Part shown: in pieces, positions 1 through 5,986 of the stretch
Numbering within the stretch: position 1 is the first letter of the stretch
How the letters are laid out: each line of letters opens with the position of its first letter
Made by a program: the position numbers and the translations under genes
The notes under the pieces: model-generated
What the model saw: only the letters and a program-made list of their open reading frames with translations
Told to the model about the DNA's origin: nothing
Database searches by the model: none
Origin: CAMDMI01 sp044359055
GTDB lineage: Bacteria; Bacteroidota; Bacteroidia; Cytophagales; Flexibacteraceae
Direction: 5' to 3'
Assembly (NCBI GenBank): GCA_044359055.1
Contig: JBIKMV010000099.1
Location: forward strand, 1-10,317
Length of the DNA: 10,317 bases

Positions 1-2460
1 GGATACAAACTGCTGTTCCTGTGCCACATGTATCACCCTGTCCATGTATTTTTTTACAGAAGGAAATTCTGCAAAATAGGCCTCTATCAAATCAGAAGCT
101 TCCTTTCTGGGAATAGAAAGCCGCTGTGACAGGCCAAAGGCCGAAATGCCGTAAATGATTCCAAAATTGGCTGTTTTGGCCTTTCTGCGCATATCGCTGT
201 CCACCTGATCAAGGGGAATTTTATAAATCCGGGAGGCCGTAATGGCATGGATGTCTTTGCCCTGACGGAAGGCCTCAATCATGGTGGAATCTTCCGCAAA
301 ATGGGCCATCAGGCGAAGCTCGATTTGCGAATAATCGGCACTCAGAATCCTTCTGTTTTCGTTGCCGGCCACAAAGGCTTTCCGGATTTCCCTGCCTCTG
401 GCTGTTCGTATGGGGATATTCTGAAGGTTTGGGTTGGTAGAACTGAGCCTGCCGGTAGCCGCAACGGCCTGGTTGAATGAGGTATGAACCCTTCCATCGG
501 GGCCAATCAGCTGGGGCAAAGCATCGATATAGGTGGATTTCAGCTTTTGCATCTCCCTGAATTCCAGTATCTGAGCGATAATGGGATGGCTTTCTTCCAG
601 TTTAGCCAGTACTTCTTCTCCCGTGGCCCACTGACCTGTCTTGGTTTTTTTTGCTTTGGGGTCGAGTGCAAGTTTTTCAAACAGGATTTTTCCCAATTGC
701 TGGGGCGAAGCAATATTAAACTGCTCACCGGCAGATTCATAGATCTCCTTTTCTATCTGCGCTATGGATTGCCCCAATTCAGAACTCAACCCGGCAAGGG
801 CTTCCACATCAATCTTAACCCCGTTGCGCTCTATATCAGAGAGTACATAAATCAGCTTACCTTCCACATCCAGCAGGAGAGACTCCTGGCTCCGCTCCCT
901 GATCTCCGGGGCGAGGGCATGCTTCAGCTGAAGGGTAATATCGGCATCTTCAGAGGCATATTCTGCCAGTTCTTTTTCATCTGCATCGGCCATACTTCCC
1001 TGTCCTTTCCCCTTCTTTCCAATCAGGGTTTCAATGGATACAGGACTGTAATTCAGAATATTTTCTGCAAGTGAATCCATATTGTGCCTTTGATCCGGAT
1101 GGAGCAGATAGTGGGCCAGCATGGTATCGAAAATGGCACCTTTTACCTCTGCTCCGTACCTGGCCAGCACATTAATGTCGAACTTCAGATTCTGACCGAT
1201 TTTGACAATCGCTTCATTTTCCAGCACCGGTTTGAATAATTTCAATTGCGCTTTGGCCCCTTCAAAATCCTGAGGAAAAGGTATGAAGTAGGCAGTGCCC
1301 GGCTGATAGCAAAAAGACAAACCCACGATATTGGCAAAATGACTTTCCAGAGAATCGGTTTCGGAGTCGAAGGCAAATTCTTTCTGAAGAGAAAGATAAT
1401 CAACCAGTTCCTGAATATCTTCCGGCTTTTTTACAATATGATAATGGTGGGGAGTAGTTTCTATGGTTTGCCGGAAAACGGGCTTTTCCTCCTCCGGTTC
1501 TTGTTCTGAGGGGGTCGGAATGGCCTTGTTCTGATCAAAAATTGACAACTGTCCGCCCTTCGCTGCGGGGGGCATGGGCTTCGGCCCACTTTCAGCACCC
1601 AGAATCCGGTGGGCCAAAGTCCGGAACTCCAGTTCAGCAAAGAGGGGCTCAAGAATGTCTTTTTTCGGGGCTGTGATTATAAGAGACTCAGGCTCAAAAG
1701 GAATGGGCACATCTATATGAATGGTGGCCAGCTGCTTCGACAGGCGGCCCTGCTCTGCAAATTGAATCACATTTTCCTGCATTTTGCCTTTCAACAGGTG
1801 GGCGTTTTCTAATACACCCTCCACGGAATGAAATTGCTCAATCAGCATCCGGGCAGTTTTTTCGCCGATGCCCGGAATACCGGGAATATTGTCGGATGTA
1901 TCGCCTTGCAGTCCGAGGATATCAATGACCTGTTCGGTCTTTTGAACACCGAATTTGGCCAGAACTTCCGGTACCCCAAGAACATCATAGCCCTTGCCCA
2001 TGTAGGAAGGCCGGTACAGAAAAATCCCGGGTTCTACAAGCTGGGCATAGTCTTTGTCCGGGGTGAGCATGTACACCGTAAACCCATGTGCGAGGGCCCT
2101 CTTGGCAGTAGTTCCGATTACATCATCTGCCTCAAAACCATTGAGTTCTATAATGGGAATGTCCATACCCTGAAGCAGCCGCTTAACCAATGGGATGGCC
2201 TGCACAATATCTTCCGGTGTCTCCTGCCGCTGTGCCTTGTATTCCTTGAACTGAATATGGCGGAAGGTAACCCCAGGTGGATCGAAGCCCACCCCGATGT
2301 GGCTGGGCTTTTCTTTTTCCATGACCTCGAGCAGGGTATTGGCAAATCCGAATACAGCACTGGTATTCACCCCTTTGGAAGTAATCCTTGGGTTTTTACT
2401 AAAGGCAAAATGGGCCCTGTAAATCAAGGCCATAGCATCTATAAGGAAGAGTTTTTTCAT
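1..2460 (-). CDS. polA: DNA polymerase I, partial (C-terminus beyond left edge)
   Basis: Replicative repair and primer-removal polymerase. The frame is open from ATG at 2460 to base 1 (820 codons; the family is usually about 900-950 residues), so roughly the last 110 residues are outside. The N-terminal 5' nuclease domain (about 1-285) shows ADDVIG near residue 111, TPDKDYAQL near 133 and GDTSDNIPGIPGIGEKTA from 186. A variable linker near 305-345 is rich in P and E. The 3'-5' proofreading domain keeps all three Exo motifs: FDSETDS with D365 and E367, GQNLKFD with D428, and YASED with D505. The polymerase palm and fingers show SADYSQIELR (D709) and the O-helix RRKAKTANFGIIYG (K762, F766, Y770). 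Phe at 766 is the usual residue disfavouring dideoxynucleotides. Motif C with its catalytic Asp would fall outside the window. All motifs lie about four residues later than in E. coli Pol I, so no frameshift is apparent. Divergent from the endonuclease gene. Confidence 0.97.
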   Translation of the reverse strand, partial: MKKLFLIDAMALIYRAHFAFSKNPRITSKGVNTSAVFGFANTLLEVMEKEKPSHIGVGFDPPGVTFRHIQFKEYKAQRQETPEDIVQAIPLVKRLLQGMDIPIIELNGFEADDVIGTTAKRALAHGFTVYMLTPDKDYAQLVEPGIFLYRPSYMGKGYDVLGVPEVLAKFGVQKTEQVIDILGLQGDTSDNIPGIPGIGEKTARMLIEQFHSVEGVLENAHLLKGKMQENVIQFAEQGRLSKQLATIHIDVPIPFEPESLIITAPKKDILEPLFAELEFRTLAHRILGAESGPKPMPPAAKGGQLSIFDQNKAIPTPSEQEPEEEKPVFRQTIETTPHHYHIVKKPEDIQELVDYLSLQKEFAFDSETDSLESHFANIVGLSFCYQPGTAYFIPFPQDFEGAKAQLKLFKPVLENEAIVKIGQNLKFDINVLARYGAEVKGAIFDTMLAHYLLHPDQRHNMDSLAENILNYSPVSIETLIGKKGKGQGSMADADEKELAEYASEDADITLQLKHALAPEIRERSQESLLLDVEGKLIYVLSDIERNGVKIDVEALAGLSSELGQSIAQIEKEIYESAGEQFNIASPQQLGKILFEKLALDPKAKKTKTGQWATGEEVLAKLEESHPIIAQILEFREMQKLKSTYIDALPQLIGPDGRVHTSFNQAVAATGRLSSTNPNLQNIPIRTARGREIRKAFVAGNENRRILSADYSQIELRLMAHFAEDSTMIEAFRQGKDIHAITASRIYKIPLDQVDSDMRRKAKTANFGIIYGISAFGLSQRLSIPRKEASDLIEAYFAEFPSVKKYMDRVIHVAQEQQFVS

Positions 2461-2549
2461 TGGAAATGACCCCAACGGAAATCCGGCAGGGTGCAGGCCT
2501 CAAAGGAAAGAGAAAGTTGGGATTTTTACTCGCGGTGAACCTAAAAATA

Positions 2550-2564
2550 GTTTGACCGTCAAAC
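2550..2564. repeat. 15-bp perfect palindrome upstream of polA
   Basis: GTTTGAC-C-GTCAAAC, two perfect 7-bp arms around one central base, about 90 bp before the polA start. The size and symmetry resemble a dimeric repressor operator, but no regulator can be named from the sequence. A chance palindrome remains possible. Confidence 0.4.
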
Positions 2565-2600
2565 CCGGCTTAGCTTCCGCCAAAGCAGTCAAAATGGACC

Positions 2601-2640
2601 TGGAATGCCACTTTTTAAGCCGGAATGCCCAAATTAAGCC
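2601..2640. repeat. 20-bp imperfect tandem repeat, two units
   Basis: Unit one is TGGAATGCCACTTTTTAAGC (2601-2620) and unit two CGGAATGCCCAAATTAAGCC (2621-2640). GGAATGCC recurs at exactly 20 bp and TTAAGCC at 19 bp. A partial third unit may begin with TGAAT at 2641. It lies in the divergent polA/endonuclease spacer. Its function is unknown; iterated binding sites or a decayed intergenic repeat are both possible. Confidence 0.5.
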
Positions 2641-2776
2641 TGAATAAAAATGATATCCGGGGTTTGAATCCGGGCAAGTTATAGGATGTTTTGGCCATTC
2701 TGTCCAAAATTGTCCTGTATTTATAGTATAATAATCTGATAAAGAGCAAGTTTGCAAAAAAATAAAGTGTTAACTC

Positions 2777-4120
2777 ATGCAAAAAAGACTCCTTGTTTTT
2801 ACTTTCCTACTGATAGGATCTCAGGCATTTTTCTCCTGCAGAAAAAGTGAAATGCCGGGCCCTGATCCGGTACCTGCTCATAACGATTCGAATGCAAAAA
2901 TCTACACCGGTTGGCCTGAAACCATGGAATCGGGTACCAAAACCAGTTATTCAGCTGCAAATGTTACCCTTTCAACCGGGGTATGGAATTTTAACGATGC
3001 CCTGATTGGAAACAGTACCTCCGACCGGAAATCGGGTACCAAATCGGCCCGCATACAGAACAGCGGTAAGCTCACAATGAATTTCAATCTCAGCAGCGGT
3101 GCTGTAGGCGTAACCGTGCTGCATGCCGTATTCGGCACCGATGCCTCCAGCACATGGGAACTTAGGGCTTCTACCAATTCCGGATCTTCCTGGATTAAAA
3201 TCGGCAATACCGTTACCACTTCTTCCACAACCCTCGCCACAGCCTCTTTCACCATGGCTCTTACGGGAAATGTAAGGTTTGAAATCCGCAAACTGAGCGG
3301 TGGCCGCCTGAACATAGACAACATCAGCGTCGATGACAATACCGGCACAGCCAGCGCCACCCGCGACGACAATATGGCTTTGGGCAATCCGAGCGGAGCA
3401 CAAACCAACCTCACCATGGCCAACAACTACCTGGTAAGCCGCAGCCAGTACACGCTATCTTACAACAACTCAAGAGGAACCTGTAACTGGGTAAGCTGGC
3501 ACTTGAGCTCGGCATGGAAAGGCTCGGCCACACGCTGCGATTGCTTTTCTATCGATCCGCTTTTACCCACCAGTTTTTTCAGGGCCACCACCAGCAACTA
3601 CACCAACACCGGTTTCGACCGCGGCCACATGTGCCCCTCTGACGACCGCGATGGTAGCGCAGCCGACAATCAGACTACTTTCTTCATGAGCAACATCATT
3701 CCTCAGGCCCCTAACAACAACCAGATTACCTGGGGCAATATGGAAGATTACCTCCGCACACTTTTGGGCAGCCGGGAAATATATATCATTTCAGGTTGCT
3801 ATGGTCAGGGTGGCTCAGGGAGCAACGGAGGCACCACCAGCACCATTGCCGGAGGCAGCATCACAGTTCCAAGCCGGGTATGGAAAATTGCGGTGATTCT
3901 ACCCATAGGCAGCAACGACCTCAGCCGGATCAACACAGCCACACGGGTCATTGCAGTAGATATGCCCAACACCCAGACCGTAAACAGCCAGCCCTGGGGA
4001 TTTTACCGTACTTCGGTAGATGCCATTGAGGCTGCTACGGGCTATAATTTCTTGTCGAATGTAGATGCCACAGTGCAATCTACCATCGAGGCAACCATTG
4101 ACAATGGCCCTACGAATTAG
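2777..4120 (+). CDS. Lipoprotein DNA/RNA non-specific endonuclease (NUC family)
   Basis: Secreted sugar-non-specific nuclease of the beta-beta-alpha metal family (Serratia nuclease type), predicted to cut extracellular or periplasmic DNA and RNA. 447 residues. Residues 1-21 are a lipoprotein signal: KR, a hydrophobic stretch, then FFSC with C21 as the lipidation site (a relaxed lipobox, usual for Bacteroidota). Residues about 42-187 form a Ser/Thr-rich, beta-strand-like module (ESGTKTSYSAANVTLSTG, then ending near LNIDNISVDD), probably a beta-sandwich accessory domain. The nuclease domain covers about 215-430. It carries the DRGH motif (D281-H284, H284 the general base) and N315 and E323 in NNNQITWGNME, with the 8-residue spacing of the Mg-binding Asn and the Glu in Serratia nuclease. 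The catalytic set is therefore complete. Cysteines at 236, 254, 256, 286 and 341 could form disulphides outside the cytoplasm. Monocistronic, ending in a strong terminator. Confidence 0.93.
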   Translation: MQKRLLVFTFLLIGSQAFFSCRKSEMPGPDPVPAHNDSNAKIYTGWPETMESGTKTSYSAANVTLSTGVWNFNDALIGNSTSDRKSGTKSARIQNSGKLTMNFNLSSGAVGVTVLHAVFGTDASSTWELRASTNSGSSWIKIGNTVTTSSTTLATASFTMALTGNVRFEIRKLSGGRLNIDNISVDDNTGTASATRDDNMALGNPSGAQTNLTMANNYLVSRSQYTLSYNNSRGTCNWVSWHLSSAWKGSATRCDCFSIDPLLPTSFFRATTSNYTNTGFDRGHMCPSDDRDGSAADNQTTFFMSNIIPQAPNNNQITWGNMEDYLRTLLGSREIYIISGCYGQGGSGSNGGTTSTIAGGSITVPSRVWKIAVILPIGSNDLSRINTATRVIAVDMPNTQTVNSQPWGFYRTSVDAIEAATGYNFLSNVDATVQSTIEATIDNGPTN

Positions 4121-4143
4121 GGATTAAAAACTATTGATAGAAT

Positions 4144-4177
4144 AAAAAAACACCGGCTTAGAGGTCGGTGTTTTTTT
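4144..4177 (+). terminator. Intrinsic terminator after the endonuclease gene
   Basis: Seven A, then CACCG plus a GC extension, the loop TTAGAG, a GT extension (one G-T wobble), CGGTG and seven T. The stem is essentially perfect and the flanking A and T runs are symmetric, so it can also stop transcription arriving on the minus strand from the hepT/mntA island. Confidence 0.92.
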
Positions 4178-4195
4178 ATGCCTTGGCATTTAGGA

Positions 4196-4253
4196 TTTTC
4201 ATAAAGCCTTCAACTCTGCCACAATTTCGGAAAGGGAATTTCTTTAGAAAACC
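4196..4253 (-). pseudogene. Direct repeat R1: relic of a gene 3' end
   Basis: Read on the minus strand this block encodes LSEIVAELKAL followed by TGA (4199-4201), closed upstream by a stop after about 14 codons. A related block at 5128-5187 reads LSQIVAKLKAL then TGA. The 41 bases nearest the stop match at 34 positions, and further upstream the two align with small gaps that shift the frame here. It lies 37 bp downstream of hepT1. I do not recognise the parent protein. It may instead be a non-coding boundary repeat that happens to read in frame. Confidence 0.55.
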
Positions 4254-4290
4254 TGGAATGAGTGAATTTTAAATTAGAAAATAGACTATT

Positions 4291-4731
4291 CTAACGGGTA
4301 ATTTGTAAATACCCTGATATGTAGCGGATATGCTTAAAATAAGAGGAAGATAAAACAAGGTCTAAGTCATCCTTTGAAATGGAAAAGTTTGGTAGCAAAT
4401 AAACAAGGGCAGATTTCAAAGGCCCCAACTCCGTTCTTATAATATCAAAAACAATTTCAGGATCAATCCCTCTATAATCATGGGCCATTCGGTTTCTAAG
4501 TCCAATAATGGCATTCCAATTAATCTGAGGCTAAAGATTTAGCAACCCCTGTTCTATTTTTTTTGATTCTTCGCCAATTGTAAGCAATAGCCGGTTAATG
4601 GCATTAAAATTCATCTGGTCGTTGGCTTCCATAAGCTCCCATCCATTGTCAAAAGAATGGGCGTAGATTTCAATTTTTTCAATGGCCTCCAGAATGGTGC
4701 AGATGTAAAGCAGTGAAGTGTTTTCAAACAT
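4291..4731 (-). pseudogene. hepT: HEPN toxin hepT, copy 1, interrupted by an in-frame TAG
   Basis: HEPN-domain RNase toxin of an MNT/HEPN module (HepT/DUF86 type). The frame runs from ATG at 4731 to TAG at 4291-4293, with one extra TAG at 4531-4533 (codon 67). Before it is a HepT-like N-terminal half (ILEAIEKIEIYAHSF, then LLLTIGEESKKIEQ). Directly after it, in the same frame, comes PQINWNAIIGLRNRMAHDY with the RX4HXY motif (R79, H84, Y86), which carries RNase activity and the tyrosine that the partner modifies. A single substitution thus splits an otherwise complete gene. Re-initiation at ATG 4488 would begin inside the motif and lose its Arg. The last 35 or so residues run past the usual HepT end. 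The start overlaps the mntA stop by 8 bp (ATGTTTGA), indicating translational coupling. A sequencing error or stop readthrough cannot be excluded. Confidence 0.88.
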
Positions 4732-5017
4732 AAATCACCGTATTTTTTACTGTCAGCCATACCAGGGGATTCATATTCCGAAGTCGAACCAAATCTATTT
4801 GTTCTACTCCGGTTTTTTGAGATATTGTTTCTTCAAGCAAAAGTAAATCACTAAAGCTCAGGCGTGTATTTTCCTCAAGGTCATAAACGATATCCAGATC
4901 GCTTCCAGCCTGAGCTTCATTTTTTGCATAACTGCCAAATATTCCCAGTTTTTGAAGCCTGAATTGCTGGCAAATGGATGGGCTAGCCAATTTCAAAAGT
5001 TTTACGGCAGGATGCAT
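4724..5017 (-). CDS. mntA: MNT-domain nucleotidyltransferase antitoxin, copy 1
   Basis: Minimal nucleotidyltransferase of the pol-beta superfamily, the antitoxin of an MNT/HEPN module. In characterised systems MntA adds AMP groups to the HepT tyrosine and so blocks the RNase. 97 residues, the usual size. The catalytic signature is complete: G28 S29, ten residues, then D40-L-D42 (GSYAKNEAQAGSDLDIVYDL), with the third metal-binding Asp at D75 in EQIDLV. It ends in NTVIYV, close to the DIVYV tail of the second copy. It overlaps hepT copy 1 by 8 bp. A TANNTTTG box lies 14 bp upstream of the ATG. It is intact although its cognate toxin is broken, so it may be an orphan antitoxin or act on other HepT proteins. 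Confidence 0.92.
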   Translation of the reverse strand: MHPAVKLLKLASPSICQQFRLQKLGIFGSYAKNEAQAGSDLDIVYDLEENTRLSFSDLLLLEETISQKTGVEQIDLVRLRNMNPLVWLTVKNTVIYV

Positions 5018-5030
5018 AACTTATTTTCTG

Positions 5031-5038
5031 CAAAAATA
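5031..5038 (-). promoter_or_regulatory. Candidate -7 box for mntA copy 1
   Basis: On the minus strand TATTTTTG is an exact match to the Bacteroidota -7 consensus TANNTTTG. A TTG lies 24 bp further upstream, a little longer than the usual spacing. The start codon follows 13 bp after the box, so the leader would be very short. Supported by motif and position only. Confidence 0.45.
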
Positions 5039-5127
5039 TGAATAAAGCTAAGATTGGGATGACAATCCCTTTATGGCTTCTTCCTTATGAAGGATTGCAT
5101 TCTTTTGCGGCGATACATCATAAATCG

Positions 5128-5187
5128 TTTTCACAAAGCCTTCAGCTTTGCCACAATCTGAGAAAGCGTTTTTTTTTGATAAAGGCC
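5128..5187 (-). pseudogene. Direct repeat R2: relic of a gene 3' end
   Basis: Minus-strand reading GLYQKKTLSQIVAKLKAL then TGA (5131-5133), closed upstream by a stop within about 22 codons. It is the better preserved partner of R1 and lies 44 bp downstream of the hepT copy 2 remnant, nearly the same offset as R1 from hepT copy 1. R1 and R2 therefore bracket the first mntA-hepT module as direct repeats. The parent gene is not recognised. Confidence 0.55.
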
Positions 5188-5438
5188 TTGAAACAGCTAC
5201 TTATTTTGATGGTTAATTCAACCAGTTTTATTTAAATCCCTTCTCTGACTTTTTCAATTTTTTCCTTTAAAATGGGCAAATGAGAAATCGTAATTTCCCA
5301 TATTATTTCTAAATCAATTCCAAAATAATGGTGAACAATTCGATTTCTGAGTCCTCTCATCTTAAACCAATCCACATCGGAATTTTCATCCTTAAAATTT
5401 TCACTGAGTTGGTTTGAAGCTTCGCCAATTATTTCAAA

Positions 5439-5559
5439 GCCCTGAATAGATAAACCATGTTTTGCTGGCAACAACATTTTAGCCGGGCCAAACCAATAAG
5501 GTCTTCGAAGACCTTATTGGTTTTTATCTGAATATCAATTACTTGCATTTAGTTGTATA
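5439..5559. mobile_element. Small non-coding insertion in hepT copy 2 (MITE/REP-like)
   Basis: The sequence between the two halves of hepT copy 2, about 121 bp. It has no transposase and a 34-bp perfect palindrome near its middle. GAAAT occurs at both junctions (minus strand: CGAAATTTC before, TTTGAAATAATT after), possibly a target duplication. The bounds are approximate, because the residues just before GFEIIGEA could be diverged HepT sequence. A recombination scar between two hepT genes is the alternative. Confidence 0.5.
5490..5523. repeat. 34-bp perfect palindrome
   Basis: AAACCAATAAGGTCTTC followed directly by its exact reverse complement, with no spacer; the axis lies between 5506 and 5507. 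As RNA it would form a 17-bp hairpin with a minimal loop. On the plus strand it runs into five T (5521-5525), so it could also act as a terminator in that direction. Palindromes of this kind are typical of REP elements mobilised by IS200-like tyrosine transposases, but no such gene is in the window. Confidence 0.93.
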
Positions 5560-5689
5560 GAAATTTCGTACTACAGCATCTATGGTACGGTCATCACTTT
5601 CAAACTTTGAGAAAGTGTAGCCTTCAGTGTATTTTAAAATCTTTGAAATGGCTTCGGAAATATCCTCCAGAAGTAAATCATCGGCCCTC

Positions 5690-5986
5690 TTAGACATACA
5701 CAATATCCTTTTTTATTTCTGCGAAAAAGCGGTCTTTGATTCCTTTCCTGCTAATCAGGTCAACTTTACAGGTAAGCTGTTTCTCAAATTCTTCTGCAAG
5801 ATCCAAAAACTCTATGCCTACAGGTCTGGAAAACTCTACCAAAATATCCAGGTCACTTTCAGGACCCTCTTCGCCCCGGGATACAGAGCCAAAAATTCCC
5901 AGATTGGCTATGGGATATTTTTGAAACAATAAGGGCTTTATTTTTCCCAATTGCAGAAGGACATGCTGAAGTTTCATAACAGTCAT
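5690..5986 (-). CDS. mntA: MNT-domain nucleotidyltransferase antitoxin, copy 2
   Basis: Second minimal nucleotidyltransferase antitoxin, 98 residues, close to the family consensus. Catalytic signature G33 S34, ten residues, D45-L-D47 (GSVSRGEEGPESDLDILVEF) and third Asp D76 in KVDLISRKGIKDRF; it ends in EIKKDIVYV. All three metal-binding acidic residues are present, so it should be an active AMP transferase. It overlaps hepT copy 2 by 8 bp, just as copy 1 overlaps its partner. The two MntA proteins share motifs but differ widely elsewhere, so they are not a recent duplication. A second in-frame ATG at 5977 (MKLQHV) is an equally possible start. The partner toxin is broken. No clear -7 box precedes it; TTAATTTG near the start is a near match. 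Confidence 0.93.
   Translation of the reverse strand: MTVMKLQHVLLQLGKIKPLLFQKYPIANLGIFGSVSRGEEGPESDLDILVEFSRPVGIEFLDLAEEFEKQLTCKVDLISRKGIKDRFFAEIKKDIVYV

Larger units (their letters stand above)
2461..2776. other. Divergent intergenic spacer, no supported gene
   Basis: 316 bp between the divergent starts of polA and the endonuclease gene, so it should carry both promoters. A TATAAT at 2727-2732 has no -35 box at a sensible distance. For the endonuclease, a TTG at 2710-2712 lies 19 bp before TAATCTG (2732-2738), only a weak match to the Bacteroidota TTG/TANNTTTG pattern. CAAGTTTG at 2747-2754 is one base off the -7 consensus. No clean box was found for polA. An open frame on the minus strand (2500-2757) has no recognisable domain and I do not call it a gene. 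The spacer also holds a 15-bp palindrome and a 20-bp tandem repeat, listed separately. Confidence 0.6.
5018..5231. other. Spacer between the two MNT/HEPN modules
   Basis: 214 bp with no supported gene. It holds the candidate promoter of mntA copy 1, two small hairpins (GGGAT-GACA-ATCCC at 5056-5069 and TCCTT-ATG-A-AGGA near 5082-5094) and direct repeat R2. An open frame on the plus strand has no family resemblance and the region is AT-rich, so I do not call it. Confidence 0.6.
5232..5697 (-). pseudogene. hepT: HEPN toxin hepT, copy 2, split by a palindromic insertion
   Basis: Second HepT-type HEPN RNase gene. The N-terminal part (ATG at 5697 to TAA at 5539-5541, 52 codons) begins MSKRADDLLLEDISEAISK and is a normal HepT start up to TIDAVVRNF; it then runs into foreign residues YTTKCK and a stop. 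HepT sequence resumes as GFEIIGEASNQLSENF near 5441 and continues through RGLRNRIVHHYFGID, with a complete RX4HXY motif, to the normal end at 5232. The break falls between VVRNF and EIIGEA, where intact HepT proteins are continuous. About 120 bp separate the halves and the two parts are in different frames. An ATG at 5477 inside the insertion opens an 81-codon frame with the whole catalytic half, so a fragment could still be made. The start overlaps the mntA copy 2 stop by 8 bp (ATGTCTAA). Confidence 0.88.

Noticed and set aside
484..1074. Long plus-strand open frame opposite polA
   Set aside because: It is antisense to a stretch of polA with intact exonuclease and polymerase motifs, and its translation shows no family resemblance.
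2727..2732. TATAAT as a sigma-70 -10 box for the endonuclease gene
   Set aside because: The nearest TTG-like -35 is only 11 bp away, and other genes here use the TANNTTTG type box.
2500..2757. 85-codon minus-strand frame upstream of polA
   Set aside because: It lies in a divergent promoter region, includes the tandem repeat, and has no recognisable domain, signal or start context. A genome-wide repeat is more plausible than a gene.
2947..3426. Two minus-strand frames of 143 and 159 codons within the nuclease gene
   Set aside because: They are opposite the regular Ser/Thr-rich codons of the accessory domain, which remove stops from the other strand. The nuclease frame is the real one.
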